Assembly: GCF_014205335.1 (NCBI RefSeq)
Contig: NZ_JACHNH010000001.1
Span: 5,078,501-5,142,500, forward strand
Direction of reading: 5' to 3'
Length of the DNA stretch: 64,000 nt
Origin: Amorphoplanes digitatis
GTDB taxonomy: Bacteria; Actinomycetota; Actinomycetes; Mycobacteriales; Micromonosporaceae
Shown here: positions 26,872-35,742 of the stretch, piece after piece
How the letters are laid out: each line of letters begins with the position of its first letter
How positions within the stretch are numbered: position 1 is the stretch's first letter
Made by a program: the position numbers and the translations under genes
The notes under the pieces: generated by a model
What the model was told of the DNA's origin: nothing
The model's database searches: none
Seen by the model: only the letters and a program-made list of their open reading frames with translations

Positions 26872-28166
26872 TGAGCGTCGATCCCGTCGCGGTGCTGCGC
26901 AGCCGCCGCTACGTCGTGCTGCTGGTGTTCGCCGCGGCCCTCGGTGTGCCGATCGCCGTCGTCGCGTACGGGTTCCTCAAGCTGCTGGCCCTCGTGCAGG
27001 GCTGGGCGTACACGGACCTGCCGCACGGGCTCGGATTCGCCGACACACCGCTCTGGTGGCCGGTAGTGCCGCTGGTGGCGGCGGGCACGATCGTCGGGCT
27101 CACCGTCCGGTACCTGCCCGGCCGGGGCGGCGAGTCGCCCGTCGACGGGTTCCATCCGGGCGGGCTGCCCGAGCCGCGCGCCCTGCCCGGGATCGCGATC
27201 GCGGCGACGGCCGGCATCGGCCTCGGCGCGGTGGTCGGGCCCGAGGGGCCGCTCGTGGCGCTCGGCGGCGGGCTCGCGTACCTCGCCGCGCACCTGGCCC
27301 GGCGCGACCTGCCGGCGCAGGCCGGCGCGGCGGTGGCCGCCACGGGCAGCTTCGCCGCCATCAGCACGCTGCTCGGCTCGCCGCTGTCCGGTGCGTTCCT
27401 GCTGATGGAGGCGTCCGGCCTCGGCGGTGCCACGGCGTCGCTGGTGCTGGTGCCGGGGCTGCTCGGCGCCGGCATCGGCGCGCTGATCTTCACCGGGCTT
27501 GACGAGCTGACCGGGTTCGGCCAGTTCTCGCTGGCGATACCCGACCTGCCGACGGTGGTGGCGCCGACGGTGAGCGAGTTCGGGTGGGCCATCGTCATCG
27601 GCCTGGCCGCTCCCCCGCTCTGCGTGGGTATCCGGTGGCTGGCCCGGGCACTGCGGAAACACTCGGAGCGCCGGCCCGTGCTGCTGACGCCGCTGGCCGG
27701 CCTGGTCGTTGCCGCGCTGGCGATCGGGTACGCCGCGAGCACCGGCAAGGACGCCTCCGACGTGTTGTTCTCCGGCCAGGAGGCGCTGCCCGGCCTGATC
27801 GAGAACAGCGCCACCTACTCGGCCGCCGCGCTGCTGCTGCTGGTCGCGGCCAAGGCGCTCGCCTACGCCGTGTCGATGAGCAGCCTCCGCGGCGGGCCGA
27901 TCTTCCCGGCCATGTTCGTCGGCGCCGCCCTCGGGATCCTGTTGTCGCTGCTGCCCGGGCTGGATCTCGTGCCCGGCGCCGCCATGGGCATCGGGGCCAT
28001 GACGGTGGGAATGCTCCGGCTTCCGCTGACCGCGGTGCTGCTGACCACGATCTTCCTGGGCACCGACGGATTCCCGGTCATGCCGCTGGTGATCGTGGCG
28101 GTCGCGATCTCCTACGTCCTGACGGTCCGGCTCGATCCGCCGCCGGCCGTCACGGCGTCCGGCTGA
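26871..28166 (+). CDS. CLC-family chloride channel/antiporter
   Basis: A 431-aa membrane protein of the CLC family. The motif VVGPEGPLVALGGG (about 122-135) contains the gating glutamate of GxEGP, and SLRGGPIFPAMFVG matches the second conserved selectivity segment GG.F.P. Presence of the gating glutamate is compatible with Cl-/H+ exchange as well as channel function. It is shorter than E. coli ClcA (473 aa). Coupled directly behind cydB by a 1-bp stop/start overlap (TGATG), which suggests ion or charge balance connected to bd-oxidase use; that link is inference. Its 3' end overlaps the convergent GH43 gene by 17 bp. Confidence 0.88.
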   Translation: MSVDPVAVLRSRRYVVLLVFAAALGVPIAVVAYGFLKLLALVQGWAYTDLPHGLGFADTPLWWPVVPLVAAGTIVGLTVRYLPGRGGESPVDGFHPGGLPEPRALPGIAIAATAGIGLGAVVGPEGPLVALGGGLAYLAAHLARRDLPAQAGAAVAATGSFAAISTLLGSPLSGAFLLMEASGLGGATASLVLVPGLLGAGIGALIFTGLDELTGFGQFSLAIPDLPTVVAPTVSEFGWAIVIGLAAPPLCVGIRWLARALRKHSERRPVLLTPLAGLVVAALAIGYAASTGKDASDVLFSGQEALPGLIENSATYSAAALLLLVAAKALAYAVSMSSLRGGPIFPAMFVGAALGILLSLLPGLDLVPGAAMGIGAMTVGMLRLPLTAVLLTTIFLGTDGFPVMPLVIVAVAISYVLTVRLDPPPAVTASG

Positions 28167-29586
28167 GCCACTGCTGGTTGGCGCCCGTGCCGCAGGCGTA
28201 CTGGATGAGCCGGACGCCGTCGGCGGTGCCGCCGCTGATCACGTCGAGGCAGCGGCCGCTGTGGCGGGCCATGAACCGCTGATAGCCGCCGCCGGCGTCC
28301 TGCACCTGCCACTGCTGGTTGGTGCCCGCGCCGCAGGCGTACTGGAGGACGCGGGCGTTGTCCGCGGTGGACGCACCGGCCACGTCCAGGCACTTGCCGC
28401 TGTGCCGGGCCTCCAGGCGCACGTAGCCGTTGCCCAGGTCGACGCGCCGCCACTGCTGGTTGATCCCGGCGCCGCAGGTGTACTGGATGACCTCGGCCCC
28501 ATCGGTCGTGGCCGCGCCGACCACGTCCACGCACTTGCCGGAGTGGCGCGCCACCACGTTGAGGTAGGAGCCCGGCGGACCGGTCACCGTGCCGGCCGCC
28601 GCGTCGACGATCAGCGACGGGTAGTAGTCCAGCGCCAGGGTGGTGGCGCTCGGGAAGCGCAGCGGCAGCCAGACGTAGCGGGAGTCGTTCACCGTCCCGC
28701 CGATGGAGTTGCCCCACCGGTCGCCCAGGTACAGGTACGAGGTGGCCGACGTGCCGGCGACCGGCAGCACGTACGCGGTCTGCGACCCGTACGCGGTCGC
28801 GTCGCCGGCGTTGCGCCAGGCGCTCCAGGTGCCGGTGATGGAGGTGGCCGACGAGTACTTCTGCTGGTTGGGGCTCCAGCCGGTGGCGCCGGAGGTCAGC
28901 ATGAAGTACACGCCGTTGCGCTTGAACAGCGCCGGCGCCTCCCGGACGTCGCCGGGCCAGCTGCGCACCAGTGCGGCGACGCCGGTGTAGTCGGCGCTCA
29001 GCCGGTAGACGTTCAGGTCGCGGTTCTCGTTGGCGGACGAGACCATGTAGCCGGTGCCGTCGTCGTCGACGAACGCCGTGATGTCGCGCGACATGTGCGT
29101 GCCGAGCGGCCGGAAGCTGCCCCGGTAGCTGTACGCGCCGTCCACCGTTGCCGACACCGCGACCGCGGCCCGGGCCTGGCCGTAGTCGGTCGCGGTCTCC
29201 TTGTGCATCCACATGACGAACTGGCCGGTGGCGGCGTTGTAGATCACCTTGGGCCGCTCGATGTTGGCCGACGCCAGCTCGGCGGCGGACGCGCTGGTGA
29301 GCACGTGGTTGCGGAACTCCCAGGTGCGCAGGTCGGTGGAGCGGTACGCGGAGACGTACCGGAAGGTGTTGTCGGCATTGCGGTTCTCGCCGAACCAGTA
29401 GTAATAGCCGCCGACCTTGATCACGCCGCCGCCGTGCGCGTGCACGACGGCGCCCGTGGTGTCGGTGAACTGGGTCGCGTTGGTGATCGTCACGGCGGCC
29501 GCGCGGACCGGTACCCCGGTGAGGGCGAGCACCGTCGCGCTCGTCGCGAGCGCGGCGGCAAGGGCCCTGAACAGCGTGGCAATCAT
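28150..29586 (-). CDS. Secreted GH43 glycosidase with ricin-type lectin domain
   Basis: A 478-aa exported protein: signal peptide (about 1-29), GH43 five-bladed propeller (about 30-340) beginning HAHGGGVIKVGGYYYWFGE, then a C-terminal ricin B domain (about 345-478) with three NQQW (QxW) repeats and three cysteine pairs. The HAHGGG start and IERPKV strand fit the GH43_24-like exo-beta-1,3-galactanase group, and the lectin domain would target a galactan or other plant polysaccharide; the exact substrate is inferred. Expressed from its own promoter that overlaps the end of dhaM. Confidence 0.87.
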   Translation of the reverse strand: MIATLFRALAAALATSATVLALTGVPVRAAAVTITNATQFTDTTGAVVHAHGGGVIKVGGYYYWFGENRNADNTFRYVSAYRSTDLRTWEFRNHVLTSASAAELASANIERPKVIYNAATGQFVMWMHKETATDYGQARAAVAVSATVDGAYSYRGSFRPLGTHMSRDITAFVDDDGTGYMVSSANENRDLNVYRLSADYTGVAALVRSWPGDVREAPALFKRNGVYFMLTSGATGWSPNQQKYSSATSITGTWSAWRNAGDATAYGSQTAYVLPVAGTSATSYLYLGDRWGNSIGGTVNDSRYVWLPLRFPSATTLALDYYPSLIVDAAAGTVTGPPGSYLNVVARHSGKCVDVVGAATTDGAEVIQYTCGAGINQQWRRVDLGNGYVRLEARHSGKCLDVAGASTADNARVLQYACGAGTNQQWQVQDAGGGYQRFMARHSGRCLDVISGGTADGVRLIQYACGTGANQQWLSRTP

Positions 29587-29595
29587 AGTTACATG

Positions 29596-29625
29596 AATCT
29601 ATGTGACCGTTAACACTTATGTCAA
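29596..29625 (-). promoter_or_regulatory. Sigma-70-type promoter of the GH43 gene
   Basis: On the minus strand, TTGACA (29625-29620), an 18-bp spacer and TAGATT (29601-29596). The -10 box ends 9 bases before the ATG at 29586, so the transcript would be leaderless or nearly so. The -35 box overlaps the dhaM stop codon. GTTAAC and ACAT/ATGT symmetry around the -10 could host a repressor. Confidence 0.6.
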
Positions 29626-32135
29626 CGGCCGGCGTCCGCCAGCAGGGCGCGCACGGCCGCGGCGTCGGCCAGGTCCAGCGCCCGCGCCGCGACGTCGGCG
29701 GCGACGTCGAGGCCGGTGGCGCGGACGGCCTCCTTGACGCCCGGCACCGACCGCGGCGCCACGCTCAGTTCCCGCACGCCGAGCCCGGCCAGCAGCGGCA
29801 CCGCCGCCTCGTCACCGGCCAGCTCGCCGCAGACCGCGACCTCGACCCGGCCGCCGGCACCCCGGCACACCGCGTCGATCAACCGGAGCACGCCCGGGTC
29901 CGTGCCGTCGGAGAGGCCGGCCAGCGCGGCGTTGCCGCGCTCGGCCGCGAGGGCGTACTGGGCCAGGTCGTTGGTGCCGATGCTGACGAAGTCGACGTGC
30001 GGCGCGAACGCGGCGGTCTTCAGCGCGGCCGCCGGTACCTCCATCATCATCCCGACCCGCAGGCCGGCGGGCGCGCCGCCGCCGGCGCGGGTGACGGCGT
30101 CGTCGAGCATCCGGCGCGCGCGCAGCAGTTCGTCCACGGTGCTGACCATCGGGAACATGACGCTGACCGGCGCCTCGTGCGCCAGCCGGACGATGGCCAG
30201 CAGCTGCTCGCGGAGCAGCGCCGGGTGCTCCAGCGAGTGCCGGATGCCGCGCACGCCCAGGTACGGGTTGTCCTCGGCGGCCGCGGGCACGTACCGCAGC
30301 GGCTTGTCGCCGCCGACGTCGAGCGTGCGTACGGTGATCCGCCGCCCGCCGAGCGCGTCCGCGATCTCCCGGTAGGCGGCCAGTTGCTCCTCCGCGTCCG
30401 GCGCCGCGTCGCGGCGCAGGAACAGGAACTCGGTGCGCACCAGCCCCGCCAGGTCGGCGCCGTGGTCGGCGGCGGCGCGCGCGTCGGCCGCCGATCCCAC
30501 GTTCGCGCCGACGGCGACGCGCACGCCGTCCCGGGTGACGGCCGGCGCCGCCGCGCGGGCCCGCGCCCGTTCGCGCCGCGCGGCCTGAGCGACGGCCCGC
30601 TCCCGGAACGCCGCCAGCACGGAATCGGGCGGCGCCACGACGACCTCGCCGGTGCCGCCGTCCAGGGCGACGGGCGCGCCGACGGGGACCTCCAGCACCG
30701 CCGCGCCCAGGCCGACGACCGCCGGTACACCGCGGGCGCGGGCGAGGATCGCGGCGTGCGACGTCGGGCCGCCGAACGCGAGCAGCACGCCGGCCACCTG
30801 CCCGGCGTCGAGGCCGGCCGCCTCCGCCGGGGTGAGATCGGGTGCGATCAGCACGCCGGAACCCGCCGCCGCCGGCGCGGTGTCACCGAGCAGGGCCCGC
30901 AGCACCTGCGCCGCGACCGCGCGGACGTCGGCCTCCCGGGCCCGGAGGTATTCCTGCGGCAGCGCGCCGAACTCGGCGGCGATCCGGCCGGTCGCCGCCG
31001 ACCAGGCCCGCGGTGCGCTCGCGCCGGCGCCGACCCGGGCGCGCACGTCGGCGAGCAGGTCGGCGTCGTCGAGCAGCAGCAGGTGGGCGTCGAAGATCGC
31101 CGCGTGGGCCTCGCCGGCGTCGCGGGCGGTGCTGCCGCGGACCCGGTGCAGGTCCCGCCGGACCGCCGCGAGGGCGTCCTCGATCCGGCGCCACTCCGCC
31201 GCCTCGCCCCGCGACGCGACGTCGGGCACCCGGGGCGCGGCCGCGCCGGGGTGCCAGGCGGGACCGATGCCGATGCCCGGCGACGCCGGCCGTCCGAGCT
31301 GGACGAGGCCGTCCGCCGCCGAGTCGAAACGACCCCCGGCGGCCTCCTGCCCGCCGACGTCCGGTTCGGCGGGCTCCTCGTCGAACGCGCGGGCGGCGAG
31401 CGCCACGACCCCGTCGACCGCCTCCCGCGCCTGCGCACCCGACGCGCGCACCTCGAGCTCGTGCCCGCGCAGCGCGCCGAGGACGGCGACCCGGGAGAGG
31501 CTGGACGCGGACACCCACGGCGATCCGGTGCCGCGGTTGCGGATCTCCACGGCGGCGTCGAACCGGCGGGCCTCGGCGACCAGTCGCGCGGCCGGGCGCG
31601 CGTGCAGGCCGTGCGCGTTGGTCACGGTGAACGCGGCGGACGGCCCGGGCGCGGCGCCGGCCGCCGGGTCCTCTTCGGCAGCCGCCGGGTCCTCTTCGGC
31701 AGCCGCCGGGTCCTCTTCGGCAGCCGCCGGTGCGCCGAGGTGGGACTGCTTGCCCGCCATCGCCGCGACGGCCTCGTCGCAGACCTCCCGGCGGCCGAAG
31801 CCCGCGGCCGCGGTGACGACCGCGGCGACCAGGCCCTCGACCAGCGGGGCCGGGCAGAGCACCACCCGCTCGCGCAGGTCGTCCGCCACCAGTTCGAGCG
31901 CGAGCTCGGCGGAGAGCACGGCGCTGCCCAGGTCCATCAGGACGACCACGCCGTCGCCGCGGTCGGCGGCGGCGACGGCGTCCGCGATGGCGACCGCGTC
32001 GGTGCCGAACGTCGTCTCGTCGAGGCCGGCGGCGACCTCGACCGGAACCGGCCGGTCGTGCACCACCTCCGCGGCGAGGGCCACCGCGGCGCGGGCCAGC
32101 GCGCGGCTGTGGCAGACCACCACGAGGCCGACCAC
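29622..32135 (-). CDS. dhaM: DhaM-HPr-Enzyme I fusion phosphotransferase
   Basis: An 837-aa protein from GTG 32135 with three phosphotransfer modules in one chain: an EIIA-type DhaM domain (1-130, H9 in VVCHSRALA), an HPr domain (about 168-250, GLHARPAA, H178), and a complete Enzyme I (about 278-837): swivelling His domain GGPTSHAAILAR (H460) and PEP-binding barrel with LDVGGDKPLRY and GTNDLAQY. Phosphate from PEP should pass EI to HPr to DhaM to DhaL-ADP within the dihydroxyacetone kinase. E. coli DhaM carries only a truncated EI and borrows PtsI; here the chain looks self-sufficient. Third gene of dhaK-dhaL-dhaM, 5 bp after dhaL. Confidence 0.9.
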   Translation of the reverse strand: MVGLVVVCHSRALARAAVALAAEVVHDRPVPVEVAAGLDETTFGTDAVAIADAVAAADRGDGVVVLMDLGSAVLSAELALELVADDLRERVVLCPAPLVEGLVAAVVTAAAGFGRREVCDEAVAAMAGKQSHLGAPAAAEEDPAAAEEDPAAAEEDPAAGAAPGPSAAFTVTNAHGLHARPAARLVAEARRFDAAVEIRNRGTGSPWVSASSLSRVAVLGALRGHELEVRASGAQAREAVDGVVALAARAFDEEPAEPDVGGQEAAGGRFDSAADGLVQLGRPASPGIGIGPAWHPGAAAPRVPDVASRGEAAEWRRIEDALAAVRRDLHRVRGSTARDAGEAHAAIFDAHLLLLDDADLLADVRARVGAGASAPRAWSAATGRIAAEFGALPQEYLRAREADVRAVAAQVLRALLGDTAPAAAGSGVLIAPDLTPAEAAGLDAGQVAGVLLAFGGPTSHAAILARARGVPAVVGLGAAVLEVPVGAPVALDGGTGEVVVAPPDSVLAAFRERAVAQAARRERARARAAAPAVTRDGVRVAVGANVGSAADARAAADHGADLAGLVRTEFLFLRRDAAPDAEEQLAAYREIADALGGRRITVRTLDVGGDKPLRYVPAAAEDNPYLGVRGIRHSLEHPALLREQLLAIVRLAHEAPVSVMFPMVSTVDELLRARRMLDDAVTRAGGGAPAGLRVGMMMEVPAAALKTAAFAPHVDFVSIGTNDLAQYALAAERGNAALAGLSDGTDPGVLRLIDAVCRGAGGRVEVAVCGELAGDEAAVPLLAGLGVRELSVAPRSVPGVKEAVRATGLDVAADVAARALDLADAAAVRALLADAGR
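31660..31722 (-). repeat. Three perfect 21-bp tandem repeats in dhaM linker
   Basis: Three identical 21-bp copies at 31660-31680, 31681-31701 and 31702-31722, plus a 9-bp partial copy. They encode repeated AAEEDPA units in the flexible linker between the DhaM and HPr domains. Perfect identity implies recent slippage; copy number is likely to vary between strains. Confidence 0.95.
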
Positions 32136-32140
32136 CGGTG

Positions 32141-32785
32141 TCAGACCCCGTCCGCCAGCGCCGTCGCGGCGGCGGTCAGCAGCAGCGTCACCGACGTCGC
32201 GCCCGGATCCTGGTGCCCCGCGCTGCGCTCGCCGAGGTAGCTGGCGCGGCCCTTGCGGGCGATCATCGGGATGGTCGCCGCCGTGCCCTCCTCGGCCGCC
32301 CGTACCGCGGCCTTCAGGGCCTCACCGAGTTCCCGCCCGGCGGCGAGCGCGGCGTCCAGCGCGTCCACCGCGGGGGCGAGCGCGTCGTACATCGTCTTGT
32401 CGCCGGCGGTGGCCTTGCCGCGCGCGACCACCCCGTCGAGGGCCGCGCGCAGCATCCGGGCGCAGTCCCCCGCGTCCAGGGTGCCGGCGTCGCCCGCCGC
32501 CGCGGCCATCCGCAGGAACGCGGTGCCGTAGAGCGGGCCGCTGGCGCCGCCGACGGTGCTGATCAGCGTCATCCCGGTGCGCTTGAGCAGCATCGCCGGG
32601 GTGCCGGGTTCCTCGCCGTCCAGCGCTTTGCGCACGGCGGTCATGCCGCGGTCCAGGTTGGCGCCGTGGTCGGCGTCCCCGATCGCGGAGTCGAGCTCCG
32701 TGAGCAGGTCCCGGTTGGCCGCGACCAGCCGGGCGAACTCCCTGATCCAGGCCGTGAGTGCCGGGGTTCCCACCGTGGCGGTCAT
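32141..32785 (-). CDS. dhaL: Dihydroxyacetone kinase ADP-binding subunit
   Basis: A 214-aa protein with GDADHG (36-41), the Mg/ADP-binding motif of DhaL, and a later GDKTMYDAL segment. In PTS-type kinases DhaL keeps ADP bound as a cofactor that is rephosphorylated by DhaM and then transfers the phosphate to dihydroxyacetone held by DhaK. Ten bp after dhaK and five bp before dhaM, in the standard order. Confidence 0.95.
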   Translation of the reverse strand: MTATVGTPALTAWIREFARLVAANRDLLTELDSAIGDADHGANLDRGMTAVRKALDGEEPGTPAMLLKRTGMTLISTVGGASGPLYGTAFLRMAAAAGDAGTLDAGDCARMLRAALDGVVARGKATAGDKTMYDALAPAVDALDAALAAGRELGEALKAAVRAAEEGTAATIPMIARKGRASYLGERSAGHQDPGATSVTLLLTAAATALADGV

Positions 32786-32795
32786 CGCGGGCGGA

Positions 32796-33791
32796 TCACC
32801 ACCGCAGCGCCGGGGTACGCACCGGCGCGTCCCACAGCCCCAGGATCTCGTCGTCGGCCTTGACCAGGGTGACCGAGCAGCCGGCCATGTCGAGGCTGGT
32901 GATGTACGAGCCGACGAGCGTGCGGGCGACGGTGACGCCGGCCTTGGCGAGGATCGTCGCGATCTCGTGGTACATCACGTACAGCTCGATCATCGGGGTG
33001 GCGCCCATGCCGTTGACGAAGGCGATCACCCCGGAGCCGCCGGTGAAGTCGAGATCGCTCAGGATCGGGCCGACGAGCATCTCGGCGACCTCGGCGGCCG
33101 ACGCCGTCGGCACCCGGCGGCGGCCCGGCTCGCCGTGAATCCCGATGCCGATCTCCATCTGGCCGTCCGGCAGCTCGAACGTGGGCTTGCCGGCGGCCGG
33201 GACCGTGCAGGAGGTGAGCGCCATGCCCATGCTGCGGCCGTTCGCGTTGACCGCGCGGGCGACGTCGGTGACCTCCGCCAGCGACCTGCCCTGCTCGGCC
33301 GCGGCACCGGCGATCTTCTCGACCAGCACGGTCACCCCGACACCGCGGCGCCCGGCCGTGTACAGGCTGTCCTGCACGGCCACGTCGTCGTCGGTCACCA
33401 CGGAGGCGACGGCGACCTTGGTCTCCGCCGCGGCGAGCTCGGCCGCCATCTCGAAGTTCATGACGTCGCCGGTGTAGTTCTTGACGATGTGCAGCACCCC
33501 GGCGCCGCCGTCGACGGCCTTGGTCGCGGCGAGCATCTGGTCCGGCACCGGCGAGGTGAAGATCTCGCCGGCGCAGGCGGCGTCCAGCATGCCGGGGCCG
33601 ACGAACCCGGCGTGCAGGGGCTCGTGCCCGGACCCGCCGCCCGAGATCAGGCCGACCTTGCCCCGTACCGGGGAGTCGGCGCGGTAGACGATGCGTTGCT
33701 CGTGGTCGACGCGCAGGTCCGGGTGGGCGTCGGCGACGCCGCGCAGCGCGTCGGAGACCACGTTCGCCGGGTCGTTGATGAGCTTGTTCAT
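32796..33791 (-). CDS. dhaK: Dihydroxyacetone kinase substrate-binding subunit
   Basis: A 331-aa protein starting at 33791 (ATG after GGAGCCACCG). GGGSGHEP near residue 51 and EIGIGIHGEPG (H219) are the family marks; that His forms a covalent hemiaminal with dihydroxyacetone, matching H218 of E. coli DhaK. With DhaL and DhaM it makes dihydroxyacetone phosphate for glycolysis, from glycerol dehydrogenation or external dihydroxyacetone. No glycerol dehydrogenase or DhaR/DhaS regulator is adjacent. First gene of the operon; its promoter must lie in the 108 bp behind the kinase gene. Confidence 0.95.
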   Translation of the reverse strand: MNKLINDPANVVSDALRGVADAHPDLRVDHEQRIVYRADSPVRGKVGLISGGGSGHEPLHAGFVGPGMLDAACAGEIFTSPVPDQMLAATKAVDGGAGVLHIVKNYTGDVMNFEMAAELAAAETKVAVASVVTDDDVAVQDSLYTAGRRGVGVTVLVEKIAGAAAEQGRSLAEVTDVARAVNANGRSMGMALTSCTVPAAGKPTFELPDGQMEIGIGIHGEPGRRRVPTASAAEVAEMLVGPILSDLDFTGGSGVIAFVNGMGATPMIELYVMYHEIATILAKAGVTVARTLVGSYITSLDMAGCSVTLVKADDEILGLWDAPVRTPALRW

Positions 33792-33899
33792 CGGTGGCTC
33801 CTCGCTGGATGACGGAGGGACGGCCTGCCACTCCACAAGCTACGCCCGACCACCGGTGCACGTCGCCGCCTCGGCGCGGACCACCCGGGCGGCGGGCGC

Positions 33900-35414
33900 T
33901 CAGGCGCCGCGCAGCGGCCGGACGCTGTCCAGCACCACCGCGAGTTTCTGGAGGTTGGCGGTCCACGCCGACCTCGGGGTGTGCCATTCGACGAGGTAGG
34001 TGCCGCCGTCGACGGTCACGACCTGCTTGAGCGCGCGGGCCTGGCCGGCGGCGCGGTCGCGGAACAGGTACTCCCAGACCGCGCCGGAGCCGCGGGGCAG
34101 CGCCTCGATCCGGACGCGCCGGTAGCCCGCGGGCGGGGCCTGCCGCTCCCGGTCGATAAGCGCGGCCACGAGGTTCGTGGTGCCGGGCTCCCAGCGGCTG
34201 ATCCGCAGGCCCGCCCGCCCGCCGGGCGCCGTGAAGACCCGCCCGCCGGGCGCGTCCCGGCGCTCCGTCCACCCGGTCGGCACGGCGACCGAGTAGCCGC
34301 TCGGGTCGTCCCACCACCTGTAGCCGCGGGGCAGGACGAAGGGCGACGGCGGCGGGGCCGCCTGCCGCACCGGCGCGGCCCGGGCCGGCCGGGCATTCGC
34401 GCCGTCGTCCACCCAGGGCCGGCGGACGGCCGCGCCGGCCAGCCCGGCCAGCACCAGGGTGGCGCACACCGCGGCGACCACCGCCGTTGATCCGCGGAAC
34501 CGCGCCCGCGTCCGCGTCCGTGCGCCGGCCACGCCGCGCGCCACCAGGCCCGGCCCCGGGCGCCGGGTGGCGGGGACCGGCACCACCGTCGGCGCGAAGC
34601 CGGCCAGCACGCTCAGCCGGTCCTCGGCCTCGACCGTCGTCATCCGGGCGCCGGGGTCACGCCGCAGCAGTCCGTCGAGGACGCCCGCGAGGGGCCCGGC
34701 AAGGTGGTACGGGTCCGGCGCGCTGCCGGCCAGCGCGCGCATGGTGGCCTCCGGCGTCTCCCGGACGTACGGCGGCCGGCCCTCCACCGCGTGGTAGAGC
34801 GTCGCGCCGAGCGACCAGAGGTCGGCCTGCGCGGTGGCGACGCCGTCGAAGAGCCGCTCGGGCGAGACGTAGTTCGGCGAGCCCATGATCATGCCGCGGC
34901 GGGCCAGCGCGGCGATCCCCTCGCCGGTGACGGCCGGGCCGAAGTCGGTGAGCACCACGCGCCCGTCGTCGGCGATCAGCACGTTGCCCGGCTTGACGTC
35001 GAGGTGCAGGACGCCCACCCGGTGCGCCGCGTCCAGGCCGGCCAGCAGCGCCAGCCCGACCCCGGCCACCCGCCTGACCGGCAGCGGACCGGACTCCTTG
35101 ATCACCTCCAGCAGCGATCGCGACGGCACGTACTCCATCACGATCCACGACTCGTCCTCGCCGGGCAGCACGTCGTAGATCTGGATCACGTTGGGATGGC
35201 TCACCCGGCCGGCCGCCCGCGCCTCGATCGGCATCCAGCTGCGCAGCAGTTCCCGCTCGTCCGGCGCGAGACCGTCCGGCGCCGCGCACTGCTTGATCGC
35301 CACGTCCCGGTGCAGCATCTCGTCGACGGCGAGCCAGACCCGGCCCAGGCCGCCGGAGCCGAGCGGGCGGGCGATCAGGTAGCGCCCGGCGACGCGGTGT
35401 CCCACACCCGGCAT
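33900..35414 (-). CDS. Membrane-anchored Ser/Thr protein kinase
   Basis: A 504-aa protein starting at ATG 35414. The kinase domain (about 11-275) has the glycine loop GSGGLGRV, lysine K41 in VAIK, catalytic D139 in HLDVKPGN and DFG at 157-159. The usual HRD reads HLD and the activation-loop end reads SPE for APE, so it is a non-RD-type kinase that may not need loop phosphorylation. A single TM helix (about 310-332) leads to a ~170-residue extracytoplasmic domain (about 335-504) of unknown fold that could be a sensor, without PASTA repeats. Divergent from the duplicated helical protein. Confidence 0.9.
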   Translation of the reverse strand: MPGVGHRVAGRYLIARPLGSGGLGRVWLAVDEMLHRDVAIKQCAAPDGLAPDERELLRSWMPIEARAAGRVSHPNVIQIYDVLPGEDESWIVMEYVPSRSLLEVIKESGPLPVRRVAGVGLALLAGLDAAHRVGVLHLDVKPGNVLIADDGRVVLTDFGPAVTGEGIAALARRGMIMGSPNYVSPERLFDGVATAQADLWSLGATLYHAVEGRPPYVRETPEATMRALAGSAPDPYHLAGPLAGVLDGLLRRDPGARMTTVEAEDRLSVLAGFAPTVVPVPATRRPGPGLVARGVAGARTRTRARFRGSTAVVAAVCATLVLAGLAGAAVRRPWVDDGANARPARAAPVRQAAPPPSPFVLPRGYRWWDDPSGYSVAVPTGWTERRDAPGGRVFTAPGGRAGLRISRWEPGTTNLVAALIDRERQAPPAGYRRVRIEALPRGSGAVWEYLFRDRAAGQARALKQVVTVDGGTYLVEWHTPRSAWTANLQKLAVVLDSVRPLRGA

Positions 35415-35742
35415 GCCGTCACCCCACGTGTCCGGAAAGGTCGGTGCTGCCTGCTGCACCCTGACCGTACTGCGCGGGGCGGCGCGATTCACGCCCGTCC
35501 GGGCAGGTATCCGGTGCAATTGACGCAGACCCCGGAGTTGTCGGAAATCCGACCGCGACTCCGGCCCGTCCGGCGGGTGGCGAAGCGCCGTTCCGGTGCG
35601 GAAATCCGGCCGCGCGGACCGGCACGAGGGACGCGACGACGGACTCGACCACCCTGGACGGCCAGCGTAGAGTCAGGCCCCGACGCCACCGCCGGCACCG
35701 GACTTCACGGTCCGGCGGCCACTGTTGACGAGACGCCGGGCG
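35415..35742. other. 328-bp divergent intergenic region
   Basis: Separates the kinase (leftward) from the surface-protein group (rightward) and must hold both promoters. Frames through it show no protein-like sequence. I could not assign promoter boxes reliably. Confidence 0.4.
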
